Part shown: in pieces, positions 26,937 through 37,202 of the stretch
How the letters are laid out: every line of letters starts with the position of its first letter
Position numbering within the stretch: position 1 is the stretch's first letter
Assembly (NCBI RefSeq): GCF_011393025.1
Contig: NZ_JAAOEO010000004.1
Coordinates: 124,001 to 188,000, forward strand
Direction of reading: 5' to 3'
DNA length: 64,000 nucleotides
Origin: Neobacillus terrae
GTDB lineage: Bacteria > Bacillota > Bacilli > Bacillales > Cytobacillaceae
Position numbers and translations under genes: made by a program
The notes under the pieces: model-generated
What the model saw: the letters and a program-made list of their open reading frames with translations, nothing else
The model's database searches: none
Told to the model about the DNA's origin: nothing

Positions 26937-29135
26937 TTAGTTCATAATCCTGCGGACTGAATAAATATCTGGAATTTGTTTAATACGGTCTACCACTCGC
27001 TGCAGATGATTTACATTTTGAATGGCGATTGACATAATAATCGTGGCCATTTTATTTCTGTCAGATTTTCCTGTAACAGCAGTAATATTCGTTTTTGTTT
27101 CATTTACTGCCTGAAGGACTTCATTCAGCAGCCCGCGACGGTCATATCCGCTGATTTCAATATCAACGTTATACTCCTTACGGTCGTTAAGTGATGTTTC
27201 CCATTCAACAGGAATCAGCCTGGACTGCACATCATTCGAATCAATATTCGGGCAATCAGCGCGGTGGACGGAGACGCCTCTTCCTTTTGTGATAAACCCA
27301 ACAATTTCGTCACCCGGAACCGGGTTGCAGCATTTTGAAAGACGGATAAGTAGATTATCAATACCCGCAACGCGAACTCCCGATTCCCGCTTTTTAACAA
27401 CTGTAAATGATGGCTTAAGATCCGTTACAGCCTTTGAAATATTAGCTTCCTGTTCCTGGTCACGTTTTTTGCGCCACTTCTCTGTAAGCCTATTTGCTAC
27501 CTGCAGAGCCGTTATTCCGTTGTAGCCGACAGCCGCATACATATCTTCTTCGTTAGTAAAATTAAATTTTTCCGCTACACGCTTAAGATTCTCAGGAGTT
27601 ATGATTTCTTTTAACTCAAATTCCATTGCGCGGATTTCCTTTTCAACAAGCTCTTTACCCTTTTCGAGGTTTTCATCACGTCTTTGCTTCTTGAAAAATT
27701 GGCGGATTTTATTTTTGGCCTGAGACGTTTGGGCAAGCTTCAACCAGTCCTGGCTTGGTCCATATGAATGCTTGGAGGTTAAAATCTCTACTATATCCCC
27801 TGTCTTCAGCTTGTAATCAAGAGTTACCATTTTCCCGTTCACTTTTGCGCCTATTGTTTTATTGCCAATTTCTGAATGGATACGATAAGCAAAATCAATA
27901 GGTACAGAACCGGACGGCAGTTCAATGACATCACCCTTTGGAGTAAATACGAAAACCATATCAGAGAATAGGTCTATTTTTAGTGATTCCATAAACTCTT
28001 CAGCATTTGCTGTATCGTTTTGGAAATCAAGAATTTCCCTGAACCAGGTTAATTTCTGCTCAAATGTAGAACTGTCACTAATTTCTTTGCCCTCTTTATA
28101 TGCCCAGTGGGCAGCAACCCCGAATTCAGCGATTCTGTGCATTTCTATTGTACGAATTTGTACCTCCAGAGGATCTCCTTTGGGGCCAATGACCGTAGTA
28201 TGAAGCGATTGATACATATTGGGCTTAGGCATGGCAATATAATCCTTAAACCGGCCAGGCATCGGCTTCCAGCAGGTATGAATAATACCGAGTACCGCAT
28301 AGCAATCCTTAATGCTGTTTACTACAATCCTTACTGCAAGCAAATCATAGATTTCACTAAATTGCTTATTTTGAAGGACCATTTTACGGTAAATACTGTA
28401 GATATGCTTAGGTCTTCCAGAAAGATCTGCTTTAATTGATACTTCCTGAAGCCTGCCCTTTACTTCATCAATAACATCATCGAGATATTGCTCACGTTCT
28501 GCACGTTTCTTTTTCATCAGGTTCACAATCCGGTAGTACTGCTGTGGATTTAGATACCTTAGCGCTGTGTCTTCCAATTCCCACTTAATTTTAGAAATAC
28601 CCAGCCTGTGGGCAAGTGGTGCAAAAATTTCTAAAGTTTCATTGGAAATTCTGCGTTGTTTCTCAAGAGGAAGATGCTTAAGAGTCCTCATATTATGAAG
28701 GCGGTCTGCCAGCTTGATCAAAATGACACGGATATCCTGTGCCATTGCAACAAACATTTTTCTGTGATTCTCGGCTTGCTGCTCTTCATGAGATTTATAT
28801 TTAATTTTTCCTAATTTGGTTACTCCGTCGACAAGCATGGCCACTTCTTCGTTAAAGGCTACCTCAATATCCTTTAATGAAATTTGTGTATCCTCGACCA
28901 CATCATGCAGAAAACCGGCAGCTACTGTAGCTGGGTCCATTTCAAGGTCAGCCAGAATTCCGGCAACCTGAATTAGATGGATGATATAAGGTTCACCCGA
29001 TTTTCTATATTGCTCACGATGGGCGTGGCTGGCAAACTCGTATGCTTTTTTCACCATGGCCACATTTTCGTCATTGAGATAGGCCTTGGTTTTGTCGATG
29101 ACTTGCTCGGCGGTCAACACCTGATCATTCGCCAT
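26937..29135 (-). CDS. relA: Bifunctional (p)ppGpp synthetase/hydrolase Rel (RelA)
   Basis: 732 residues from the ATG at 29135 with AAAGGTG six bases upstream (a GTG three codons before overlaps the site). An N-terminal HD hydrolase with HDVVEDT comes first. The synthetase domain (YKEGKEISDS region near 340) follows. Then come TGS (about 390-450), a helical/zinc-finger region with SKCCNPVPGDEI, and a C-terminal ACT domain. It makes and removes the stringent alarmone in response to uncharged tRNA on the ribosome. The 377-base gap upstream holds a candidate promoter and a palindrome. Confidence 0.97.
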   Translation of the reverse strand: MANDQVLTAEQVIDKTKAYLNDENVAMVKKAYEFASHAHREQYRKSGEPYIIHLIQVAGILADLEMDPATVAAGFLHDVVEDTQISLKDIEVAFNEEVAMLVDGVTKLGKIKYKSHEEQQAENHRKMFVAMAQDIRVILIKLADRLHNMRTLKHLPLEKQRRISNETLEIFAPLAHRLGISKIKWELEDTALRYLNPQQYYRIVNLMKKKRAEREQYLDDVIDEVKGRLQEVSIKADLSGRPKHIYSIYRKMVLQNKQFSEIYDLLAVRIVVNSIKDCYAVLGIIHTCWKPMPGRFKDYIAMPKPNMYQSLHTTVIGPKGDPLEVQIRTIEMHRIAEFGVAAHWAYKEGKEISDSSTFEQKLTWFREILDFQNDTANAEEFMESLKIDLFSDMVFVFTPKGDVIELPSGSVPIDFAYRIHSEIGNKTIGAKVNGKMVTLDYKLKTGDIVEILTSKHSYGPSQDWLKLAQTSQAKNKIRQFFKKQRRDENLEKGKELVEKEIRAMEFELKEIITPENLKRVAEKFNFTNEEDMYAAVGYNGITALQVANRLTEKWRKKRDQEQEANISKAVTDLKPSFTVVKKRESGVRVAGIDNLLIRLSKCCNPVPGDEIVGFITKGRGVSVHRADCPNIDSNDVQSRLIPVEWETSLNDRKEYNVDIEISGYDRRGLLNEVLQAVNETKTNITAVTGKSDRNKMATIIMSIAIQNVNHLQRVVDRIKQIPDIYSVRRIMN

Positions 29136-29512
29136 TAAAATCACCTTTGCTTCATATCATTTTCCCAATCATTACTGTCCGCCAAAGGAAAGGCCCAAAG
29201 CGTCAGGTTTACGTCCCAAAAATAAATAATTCCGAATTTGTTATCTATTAAATGTCATTCCCTATTAACTTGTTACCCGGTCGGGTACATTTAAAAATAC
29301 AATGATTGTTACTATTATCGAAAAAAACAGTCAAGATGTAAAGGGATTGCCAATGTTTTTTCCAGGATTAACGAAAAAAATGTCGAAATTCGCCTAAAAT
29401 GATATAAACGAAAGGAGCACCTGTCTGAAAGTGCTCCTTTTTTCATGCGATGGAATAATAAATGAAACTTAGAAACGAGCCCCTTTTTAATAGGGGTGTT
29501 TCGCTTTACTTA
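29136..29512. other. Leader/promoter region of relA and end of apt
   Basis: On the minus strand TTGACT (29329-29334), 18 bases and AACAAT (29305-29310) form a weak promoter candidate for relA. A perfect palindrome TACCCG-GT-CGGGTA lies at 29274-29287, downstream of that start. The hairpin GGAGCAC/GTGCTCC (29414-29437) ends in a good T run on the plus strand and a poor one on the minus strand. GCCCC/GGGG (about 29479-29496) is a second weak hairpin after apt. Confidence 0.45.
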
Positions 29513-30025
29513 TTAAAATTCCATTAATGTCATGATATCATAATCCTTAAGCTTGTCTCTTCCGTTTAAGTAAGAAAGCTCGATTAAGAATGCAATACCG
29601 GCAACTACACCGCCAAGCTCTTCAACAAGCTTAATGGTTGCCTCTATTGTTCCGCCCGTTGCAAGCAGGTCATCTGTAATCAAAACTCGCTGGCCAGGTC
29701 TAATAGCATCTCGATGAATAGTTAAAACATCTTTGCCATATTCAAGTCCATAAGAAACTTTCACAGTCTCGCGCGGGAGCTTTCCTTCCTTACGTACAGG
29801 TGCAAAGCCAACTCCCATAGAGTATGCTACTGGACAGCCAATAATAAATCCGCGTGCTTCTGGTCCAACAACAAGGTCAATTTCCTTTTCTTTTGCATAC
29901 TCAACAATCTGGTCAGTTGCATATCTATATGCTTCGCCATTATCCATTAAAGTGGTAATATCTTTAAATTTGATGCCTGGTTTTGGCCAGTCGGGTACGA
30001 TTGTAACGAATTGTTTTAAATCCAT
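29513..30025 (-). CDS. apt: Adenine phosphoribosyltransferase
   Basis: 170 residues, normal length. The PRPP-binding loop [13 protein letters not shown] is near residue 120, and the N-terminal [17 protein letters not shown] segment with the flexible loop region [11 protein letters not shown] are typical. It salvages adenine to AMP using PRPP. The start overlaps the recJ stop by ten bases, so apt depends on recJ translation. Its proximity to relA is the standard Bacillus order. Confidence 0.97.
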   Translation of the reverse strand: MDLKQFVTIVPDWPKPGIKFKDITTLMDNGEAYRYATDQIVEYAKEKEIDLVVGPEARGFIIGCPVAYSMGVGFAPVRKEGKLPRETVKVSYGLEYGKDVLTIHRDAIRPGQRVLITDDLLATGGTIEATIKLVEELGGVVAGIAFLIELSYLNGRDKLKDYDIMTLMEF

Positions 30026-32379
30026 TCTTTTACTACCTCCTCAACTTCAGCCGACTCTTGAATTACTTGGTCAAACCAGCCCTTTAATTGCTGGAAAGAA
30101 GAATAAAGCAATTCATTTTCCAGTTTAAATTGTGCCTGTTTAGATTGGAATGTAATGGAGTCGGTTAAGTCACGCTTCTGCGTTTGCTGTTTTAATGTAA
30201 TAAATCCATTGTTTATTGTAACAAAATCAAGTTCAAAAAACACCTGTGACATAAAATCAATTGTCTCACGGGACCATCCCCGGAATTTTGCCAGGTCGTC
30301 TCCCTTGTGTTTTAAATCAAAAGAGCCATTCTTCAATAAGAAACCATAAAACCACTTGAAATGCTCCCGGGTAGGCAAAGTACTAAAAAAATCACTAGTT
30401 TCTTTATAAAACATGGCATATATTCTTGAAGGCTTTTTGCCCTTTAACAGTTTTTCTAAAATATCTTTAGAAGGAGGCATGTCCACCAGCGCAAGATAAG
30501 AGTTTGTTATATCTTCAGCTTCTGCTTTATCGGCATTTTCAATGTAAATAACATCGCCATTAAGTGCACCTGACAACTTCTTATATAGAGAAGAATCAAA
30601 AATCACAGATTTGCGGTCTTCCAAAGGAAGGACTTCTTCCAGTTTATTTAGCCTCTTCATCCCACGAAAATCAAAAAGCTGCCAGTCATTAACAGCAATA
30701 TCCTGTACAAAAATTTGAGGCTTTCGGATATTATTCCACTCATTAATGGATAACTCACCGATAATGGAAACATGGGATGCGGGAGAGATATGGTCAGCAA
30801 GAGGACCAAGACCAAAACCAATTCCATCCAGTGAAGCTCCCTCTCTTGCAAGGAGGATTTTCAAATGGTTCTGTTCGCTTCCAATTTTTTTAAGAGACCC
30901 AATCCCAACCTTATCCAGGAGAATTTTGGGCTTTGGATTATCGACCCCAAATGGTGAAAGAAGATTCATTTCCTCCAGTGCATGCATGTTGATTTCCTGC
31001 AAATCGACTTCTCTGTCAAGCATTGTAACAGGGATAAAGTCGTCCTCAGTCAACTCACTCTCGGCAAGTGCATTCAATCGAGACCTAAGATCAGCAACAT
31101 CCTCAAGCTTCAGAGTCATACCAGCAGCCATCGGATGTCCTCCAAAGTGCGGCAATATGTCCCGGCAGGTTGATAGATTTTTAAACAAATCAAAGCCTTT
31201 AATACTTCTCGCCGATCCTTTTGCCAGCCCTTTTTCAGAATCAAAACTAAGGACTATTGTCGGCCGGTAAAACTTTTCAACAAGCCTGGAAGCTACAATA
31301 CCGATCACACCAGCATTCCAGCCTTCCCTTCCGATTACAAGTACTTTGTTGGATTCCGGCGGAAAACGCTTTTCTACTTCCTCGATTGCTTCCTCAGTAA
31401 TTTTATTTACAATTCTCTGTCTTTCCTTGTTTAAGGCATCCATTTCCTCAGCTAGGGATTCAGCCTCATCAGGGTCATCTGTAAGCAATAAATCCACCGC
31501 TAAGTCCGCCGTTCCAAGCCTGCCCACTGCATTGATCCTTGGGGCGAGTGTAAACCCAATGGTTTCTTCGTTTATAGAAACAGGTTCAACTCCCGCAAGC
31601 TTAAAAATAGCCTTTAATCCAATATTCTGTGTGAATTTCAGCTTATCAAGGCCTTTTTTTGCAATTAGTCGATTTTCTCCTGTTAGTGAAACAAGATCAG
31701 CAATGGTACCGATAACAGCAATTTCCAGTAAATGTTCTGGTACAATGCCATATAAAGCATGGGCCAGCTTAAAAGCTACACCTACGCCAGCGAGTTCCCT
31801 AAATGGATAAGGACTGTCCTCCAATTTAGGATGAATAATGGCAAGCGCTTCAGGCAATTCCGGTCCTGGTTCATGGTGGTCTGTTATGATTAAATCTATT
31901 CCAAGGTCTTTTGCAACAGCAGCTTCATGAAGGGCTGCTATCCCAGTATCAACAGTAATAATTAAATTAATTCCCATTTCAGCAGCATGGCGGAATGCCG
32001 CTTCATTCGGACCGTAACCTTCAGTAAAACGGTTGGGTATGTAATATTGCACATCCGCACCCAAGTCACGAAGTGTGAGCATTAAAACTGAAGTGCTGCT
32101 TACACCGTCTGCATCATAGTCCCCATAAACAAGAATCTGTTCCCGCTTTTCAATGGCTGCCTTAATTCTGGAGACGGCGATGTCCATATCCTTCAATAAA
32201 AATGGATCATGAAAATCGTTCTGGGCAAATAAAAAATACCGTGCCGCATCGACGGTATCTAATCCACGATTTACAAGCATAGATGCCACAATCGGCGTAA
32301 TTTTTAATTCATTTTCCAGCTCTTTAATCTTCTGTCGATCGGATTGGCGAACAATCCATCTTGTCTTCGACTTTAACAT
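30016..32379 (-). CDS. recJ: Single-strand DNA exonuclease RecJ
   Basis: 787 residues. DHH motifs are [11 protein letters not shown] (near 82), TDHHEPG (near 160) and the DHHA1 motif GGHPMAAGM (near 405). The oligonucleotide-binding domain follows and an extra C-terminal domain of about 220 residues is present, as in Gram-positive RecJ. It degrades 5'-ended single strands in recombination and mismatch repair. GAGGGGTG precedes the ATG. A near-consensus promoter lies 24 bases upstream. Confidence 0.95.
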   Translation of the reverse strand: MLKSKTRWIVRQSDRQKIKELENELKITPIVASMLVNRGLDTVDAARYFLFAQNDFHDPFLLKDMDIAVSRIKAAIEKREQILVYGDYDADGVSSTSVLMLTLRDLGADVQYYIPNRFTEGYGPNEAAFRHAAEMGINLIITVDTGIAALHEAAVAKDLGIDLIITDHHEPGPELPEALAIIHPKLEDSPYPFRELAGVGVAFKLAHALYGIVPEHLLEIAVIGTIADLVSLTGENRLIAKKGLDKLKFTQNIGLKAIFKLAGVEPVSINEETIGFTLAPRINAVGRLGTADLAVDLLLTDDPDEAESLAEEMDALNKERQRIVNKITEEAIEEVEKRFPPESNKVLVIGREGWNAGVIGIVASRLVEKFYRPTIVLSFDSEKGLAKGSARSIKGFDLFKNLSTCRDILPHFGGHPMAAGMTLKLEDVADLRSRLNALAESELTEDDFIPVTMLDREVDLQEINMHALEEMNLLSPFGVDNPKPKILLDKVGIGSLKKIGSEQNHLKILLAREGASLDGIGFGLGPLADHISPASHVSIIGELSINEWNNIRKPQIFVQDIAVNDWQLFDFRGMKRLNKLEEVLPLEDRKSVIFDSSLYKKLSGALNGDVIYIENADKAEAEDITNSYLALVDMPPSKDILEKLLKGKKPSRIYAMFYKETSDFFSTLPTREHFKWFYGFLLKNGSFDLKHKGDDLAKFRGWSRETIDFMSQVFFELDFVTINNGFITLKQQTQKRDLTDSITFQSKQAQFKLENELLYSSFQQLKGWFDQVIQESAEVEEVVKEWI

Positions 32380-32402
32380 ACGTTCACCCCTCAGCCTTTC
32401 TT

Positions 32403-32431
32403 ATTATACAGGAGGCAGATTCTGCTTTCAA
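32403..32431 (-). promoter_or_regulatory. Sigma-A promoter of recJ-apt
   Basis: TTGAAA (32426-32431), 17 bases, perfect TATAAT (32403-32408) on the minus strand. The short leader of about 15 bases contains the ribosome binding site. Between here and the secDF terminator I see no gene. Confidence 0.9.
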
Positions 32432-32633
32432 TGAAAGAAAAATGGTTATTCCATGCTATTTCTTTTTGGAGGAAGGTATTCCACATTGTAAAAAGCTCAT
32501 TTTAGGTGACACCCATTTTGTTTGTTTTAAAAGCTCTTCATATTTTAAAAACCTTGTTTGGTAAAATTTTTACAAAAAAAATCAAAATGGTTTGGTTTTC
32601 CCGGAATTACCTCTTCGGATGTTTAAAACTCCT

Positions 32634-32667
32634 ATAAAAAGAGGCTGCCCATTAGGACAACCTCTTT
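32634..32667 (-). terminator. Intrinsic terminator of secDF
   Basis: On the minus strand GAGGTTGTCC pairs with GGGCAGCCTC (one G.U) and TTTTTAT follows. Confidence 0.88.
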
Positions 32668-32672
32668 AAAAA

Positions 32673-34934
32673 TTATACTTGTGGCTGATCGGAATATACT
32701 TTCTTTCTTTTTTCAGTTTTGATAACGCCTTTCTTTTTTAGCTCTCTTGCTTTTAGAACAACCCATAAAGAAGAAGCGATAAATACCGAGGAATATACTC
32801 CAACTAAAAGACCGACAAGCAAAGCAATCGAAAAGTTATTGATAGCATGGCTGCCGAATATCATGAGAGCCACGACGGTAACCAATACTGTTAAAACAGT
32901 GTTTAGGGACCGCGTCATCGTTTGACGGATACTTGTATTTACTATATCTACGATATCCTGGAATGTTTTTAGACGCTTTTTCTTATGCATATTTTCACGT
33001 ATACGGTCAAATGTAACAATCGTATCATGAATTGAGTAACCAACAATGGTCAACACGGCTGCAATAAAATTCAAATCTACTTCTAATCTGGTAACACTGA
33101 AAAAAGCGACCATAAAGAATGCATCATGGAGCATGGCTGCAATTGCAGCAAGGGCCATATACATTTCAAATCTAAAGGAAACGAAAATGATGATTCCAAT
33201 AGATGCAATCAAGAGTGACATAACTGCATTCTTTGCCAGTTCTTTACCTACTGTTGGTGAAACTGTACTTACACTTGGTTCCACTCCGAATTTTTTTGTA
33301 AAGTCGGATTTCAATTGTGCAATCTCATTTTTCTTCAAGACACCGATAAAGCGTGCTGCACCAATATTATTATTTTTACCTGAAATAACAATATCATCCG
33401 TCTTCATATGATGCCTTTCAAAAGCACTTTTTAAGTTTTCTGTAGTAAGAGGCGTTTTTGACTGAACTTCAACTCGTGTACCACTCGTAAAGTCAATAGC
33501 AAGATTTAAACGGAAAATGAGCAACATAATCAAGCCAAGTACGATCAAAGTTCCCGAAATACCGAAAAAGAGTTTTCTCTTTTTAACAAAATCCACATGG
33601 TCAAATCTTGTTGGCAGATCAAGAGTATCAAAATGTTCCGAAAGTGTGTGAACTTCCGATTCTTTAACACCAAACCAGCCTGGTCTTTTATCAAATAGAC
33701 GGCTGTTTACCCATAAACCCAGTAAGAACCGAGAGCCGTAAACAGCTGTAAGGAAACTCATGGCAACACTCAAAATAAGCATAGTTGCAAAACCTTTTAC
33801 AGAACTTGTCCCATAAAAGAATAATACACTTGCAGTTAAAATAGTTGTCAAATTGGAATCGAGTATGGATGTAAAAGCATTTTTTTCCCCGGCAATGAAG
33901 GCAGACTTAATGCTCTTACCAACTTTAATTTCTTCTTTAATTCGTTCATACGTTATAATGTTAGCGTCTACCGCCATACCAATCCCCAGTATAATCGCAG
34001 CTATACCCGGCAGGGTCAGTACACCGTTCATCCAGTCAAAGATTAAAAGTACCAAGAAGATATAAATACTTAGAGAAATAGTTGCAATTAATCCTGGGAA
34101 GCGGTAATAGAAAATCATAAAAGCATAAATCAGGATAACACCGATAATACCTGCAATAACGGTATCATGCATTGCCTGTGTACCAAATTTAGCACCAACA
34201 GACGTTGAGTAAATTTCCTTGAGCTGAACAGGAAGAGCACCTGCATTTAAAAGGTTTGCAAGTGTCTGGGCTTCTTTAGCTGTAAAGCTGCCGACAATTG
34301 AAACGGTATCCTGGTTGAATACTTGTTTAACAGTTGGAGCAGACAGGTATTTTGGTTTTTCCTTGCCTACTTCATTTTTAAAGGATTGACCTTTTTTATA
34401 GTCGAGCCAAATAACAAGAAAGTTATTTGGAGTCATATTCACGATTTCCTGGGTTACTTTTCGGAACTTATCAGCACTTTTCAATTTTAAGGAAACGCTT
34501 GGTTTTCCGTTTTCATCAAAGGTCTGTTTTGCACCGTTTTGGGCCAGGTCTGTTCCGTCCATCATCGGGCGGTCATTGGCATCACGGAAAGTCAAATTGG
34601 CCTGTGTAGATAATATTTTGCGGGCTTCGTTTTGATCCTCTACTCCTGCAAGCTGGACTCGAATACGATCCTTGCCTTCAATTTGGATACTCGGCTCACT
34701 GACACCGAGGACGTTAATCCTTCGGTCAAGCGCTTCAGCAGTACTTTTTAATGCTTCGGTATCAATAACTTGTCCCTTTTTGGCTGGCTTAACCTGATAC
34801 AGGACTTCAAATCCACCCTGAAGATCCAATCCGAGCTTAATATTGTTTAGAATGTTCTTGGTAGTTGCTCCCATGGTACTTCCAATTAACAGGACGACCA
34901 GCAGGAAAGCGATAATTCTACTGCGTTTTACCAT
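32673..34934 (-). CDS. secDF: Fused protein-export membrane protein SecDF
   Basis: 753 residues with the twelve-segment RND-like layout of fused Bacillus SecDF. SecD half: LGLDLQGGFEVLYQV, a large external domain (about 50-260), then membrane segments with GIGMAVDANIITYERIKEE. SecF half: DFTSGTRVEVQ and TIVGYSIHDTIVTFDRIREN. It uses the proton gradient to pull secreted proteins out after SecA. The ATG at 34934 follows AAGGAGG at 11 bases, slightly far. Own promoter at 35009-35037. Confidence 0.96.
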   Translation of the reverse strand: MVKRSRIIAFLLVVLLIGSTMGATTKNILNNIKLGLDLQGGFEVLYQVKPAKKGQVIDTEALKSTAEALDRRINVLGVSEPSIQIEGKDRIRVQLAGVEDQNEARKILSTQANLTFRDANDRPMMDGTDLAQNGAKQTFDENGKPSVSLKLKSADKFRKVTQEIVNMTPNNFLVIWLDYKKGQSFKNEVGKEKPKYLSAPTVKQVFNQDTVSIVGSFTAKEAQTLANLLNAGALPVQLKEIYSTSVGAKFGTQAMHDTVIAGIIGVILIYAFMIFYYRFPGLIATISLSIYIFLVLLIFDWMNGVLTLPGIAAIILGIGMAVDANIITYERIKEEIKVGKSIKSAFIAGEKNAFTSILDSNLTTILTASVLFFYGTSSVKGFATMLILSVAMSFLTAVYGSRFLLGLWVNSRLFDKRPGWFGVKESEVHTLSEHFDTLDLPTRFDHVDFVKKRKLFFGISGTLIVLGLIMLLIFRLNLAIDFTSGTRVEVQSKTPLTTENLKSAFERHHMKTDDIVISGKNNNIGAARFIGVLKKNEIAQLKSDFTKKFGVEPSVSTVSPTVGKELAKNAVMSLLIASIGIIIFVSFRFEMYMALAAIAAMLHDAFFMVAFFSVTRLEVDLNFIAAVLTIVGYSIHDTIVTFDRIRENMHKKKRLKTFQDIVDIVNTSIRQTMTRSLNTVLTVLVTVVALMIFGSHAINNFSIALLVGLLVGVYSSVFIASSLWVVLKARELKKKGVIKTEKRKKVYSDQPQV

Positions 34935-35008
34935 TATATGTAGTTCCTCCTTAAGCTTGAGCAAAGCACGGTCACTTTTCTGAAGATGCTAAAAAAGTCA
35001 TTGTTTTT

Positions 35009-35037
35009 ATTATGAAATAAGATGGTAAAGCTGTCAA
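35009..35037 (-). promoter_or_regulatory. Sigma-A promoter of secDF
   Basis: TTGACA (35032-35037), 17 bases, CATAAT (35009-35014) on the minus strand, between comN and secDF. Confidence 0.82.
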
Positions 35038-35065
35038 TTTCCCAAAAAATAGAAATTTGGAGAGT

Positions 35066-35362
35066 TTATTTAAGGAGTTCTTTCCAGTCCCGTTCATCTT
35101 TGAGGGAAAACTCAGGATTTTTATAAGCCTCAATGGCAGCAAAGCCCATATAATCACTGACTTTAACAGCAAGGATATCTTGAACAATTTCGTACAATTT
35201 TTTGTCCTCTTCTGGTTTCTTCCATCTTTTCCTGATTAGAAAATTCCATAGCTCGTCCTCGGTAACGGTTTCATATCCAAGCAGACGAAATTCCTCCAGC
35301 TTGCTTTCTAAAGCAGGTTTGATCTGATTTCGATAATAATCATACATATGGCCAATTCCCAT
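35066..35362 (-). CDS. comN: Post-transcriptional regulator ComN (YrzD)
   Basis: 98 residues, all soluble and charged, matching the ComN family (YRNQIKPALESKLEEFRLLG, LWNFLIRKRWKKPEE, VSDYMGFAAIEAYKNPEF). In B. subtilis ComN promotes accumulation of the comE message and is located at poles and division sites through DivIVA. GGGAGG is eight bases before the ATG. Its place between spoVB and secDF matches B. subtilis. Confidence 0.88.
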   Translation of the reverse strand: MGIGHMYDYYRNQIKPALESKLEEFRLLGYETVTEDELWNFLIRKRWKKPEEDKKLYEIVQDILAVKVSDYMGFAAIEAYKNPEFSLKDERDWKELLK

Positions 35363-35433
35363 ATTAACAGCCTCCCGCCATTGTTCCCTTTTTTAGCTAA
35401 TCAGAATTTATATCCATAAATCCTGAACGCATA

Positions 35434-35484
35434 AGAAAAACTAGGGCATCCGCTAAAAGGACTTGGCGGATGCCAAGTTTTTCT
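35434..35484. other. Strong terminator-like hairpin between divergent genes
   Basis: AGAAAAACT plus GGCATCCGC (35434-35453) pair with GCGGATGCC plus AGTTTTTCT (35466-35484), with one bulged region and a loop of 12. The A/T flanks make it terminator-like in both directions. It lies between the divergent starts of comN and spoVB, where no upstream gene needs ending. Confidence 0.75.
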
Positions 35485-35587
35485 AATGATCGTTTAAAAA
35501 ATAATCCTCCTTGTCATGCTTTGTCCACCTCTGTGCATATAGTTAATTGTATATGAAATCCACTATTTTGAGAAGGTGGGAAAAGGA

Positions 35588-37150
35588 ATGTCAAAATTTT
35601 TAAAGGGGACAATCATCCTGCTTATCGCAGGTTTGATTACAAGGGTGCTGGGATTCATTAACCGCATCGTTATCGCCAGGTTTATTGGCGAAGAAGGTGT
35701 AGGTTTATATATGATGGCCTTTCCTACTTTTATACTTGTTATTACAATTACTCAGTTGGGCCTGCCTGTTGCCATATCAAAAAATGTTGCTGAGGCGGAG
35801 TCAAGAGGAGATTATGCGGAGATAAAACGTATTTTGGTTGTATCCCTTGCTACTACAATCGGTTTATCACTTATTTTTACTCCGGCACTTCTTCTTCTTG
35901 CGCCAATTCTTTCCAAAACTCTTTTTACAGACCCGAGGACTTATTATCCTTTAATGGCTATAGCACCGGTCGTCCCGGTCATAGCCGTTTCGTCTGTCTT
36001 AAGGGGCTATTTCCAGGGAAGGCAGAATATGAGGCCAGCTGCGAACTCGCAAATACTGGAACAAGTTGTTCGTATAGCACTTATAGCCTTGCTTACAAAG
36101 ACTTTCCTTCCTTATGGAGTAGAATATGCTGCCGCTGCGGCCATGTTTTCATCTGTTATTGGCGAAATAGTTTCCCTTATCTATTTAATGACTACTTTCA
36201 AATTAAAAAAACGCTTCAAACTCAGGAAGGACTTCTTCAATTTTGTAAAAACTGGCAGAACCACCTTTGGGGATTTAATGAATATTGCTCTTCCAACTAC
36301 CGGAAGCAGAATGATTGGTTCAATTGCCTGGTTTTTTGAGCCAATTGTAGTCTCACACAGCCTTGGTCTGGCAGGTATTGCAGCAGCTGCTGCAACGAGG
36401 CAATATGGTGCGCTAACGGGATTTGCACTGCCCCTTCTATTTTTGCCATCATTCGTCACAAATTCATTATCAACATCACTTGTTCCTGCCATCAGTGAAG
36501 CCAATACACAGAATAATAGTAAGCTGATAGAATACAGACTCCAGCAGGCACTCAAATTTTCTTTTTTAACCGGAGGACTTGCAGTCATCGTACTTTATGT
36601 TTTAGCAGACCCTTTAATGAAACTCATGTACGGCTCCACAAGCGGTGCCCATTTTATCCGGCTTATGGCACCATTCTTTTTGCTTTATTATTACCAGGGA
36701 CCGCTGCAGGCTGTTCTCCAGGCACTTAACTTAGCAAGGGCAGCAATGATAAACAGCCTCATTGGGGCGGTTGTAAAAACAGCAGTCATTTTTCTGCTTG
36801 CCTCCCAGCCCTCGTTTGGAATCAACGGGGCAGCATTAGGCATCATAACTGGTTTTGTACTTGTAACACTACTTCATTTTGCTACTGTCTTAAAAAAGAT
36901 TAGCTTTTCCTTCTATGTTTGGGAGTATTTAAAATGCTTTCTAATAATGTTGGTCTCCGGTTGGGCAGGCTATTTGATTTTTGGGGGGATCATGCTGGAA
37001 GAAAAGCTTGCCATAAGAGTTTTAACCTCCACCGCTATCATGTCCGCCATTTATTTAGTCCTTACATTGCTTTTTGGATTAATTAGCAAAGAGGAACTCC
37101 GCTACATTCCATGGGTAGGCAAGCCCCTTTCCAGATGGATATATAGGTGA
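35588..37150 (+). CDS. spoVB: Stage V sporulation protein B (MATE/MurJ-like flippase)
   Basis: 520 residues from an ATG at 35588, with AAGGTG nine bases upstream. About fourteen hydrophobic segments in the polysaccharide-export/MurJ fold; the N-terminus FLKGTIILLIAGLITRVLGFINR and the motif SVLRGYFQGRQNM are typical of SpoVB. It is needed for spore cortex synthesis, probably moving lipid-linked peptidoglycan precursor. One of the few plus-strand genes, ended by a shared terminator. Confidence 0.94.
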   Translation: MSKFLKGTIILLIAGLITRVLGFINRIVIARFIGEEGVGLYMMAFPTFILVITITQLGLPVAISKNVAEAESRGDYAEIKRILVVSLATTIGLSLIFTPALLLLAPILSKTLFTDPRTYYPLMAIAPVVPVIAVSSVLRGYFQGRQNMRPAANSQILEQVVRIALIALLTKTFLPYGVEYAAAAAMFSSVIGEIVSLIYLMTTFKLKKRFKLRKDFFNFVKTGRTTFGDLMNIALPTTGSRMIGSIAWFFEPIVVSHSLGLAGIAAAAATRQYGALTGFALPLLFLPSFVTNSLSTSLVPAISEANTQNNSKLIEYRLQQALKFSFLTGGLAVIVLYVLADPLMKLMYGSTSGAHFIRLMAPFFLLYYYQGPLQAVLQALNLARAAMINSLIGAVVKTAVIFLLASQPSFGINGAALGIITGFVLVTLLHFATVLKKISFSFYVWEYLKCFLIMLVSGWAGYLIFGGIMLEEKLAIRVLTSTAIMSAIYLVLTLLFGLISKEELRYIPWVGKPLSRWIYR

Positions 37151-37165
37151 AATTTTTAAAGTATG

Positions 37166-37202
37166 TAAAAATGGCGCAGTAGCTCAAACTGCGCCGTTTT
37201 AA
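37166..37202. terminator. Bidirectional terminator between spoVB and yrbG
   Basis: GGCGCAGT (37173-37180) and ACTGCGCC (37188-37195) form a perfect stem with A-rich and T-rich sides. It separates two convergent genes. Confidence 0.9.
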
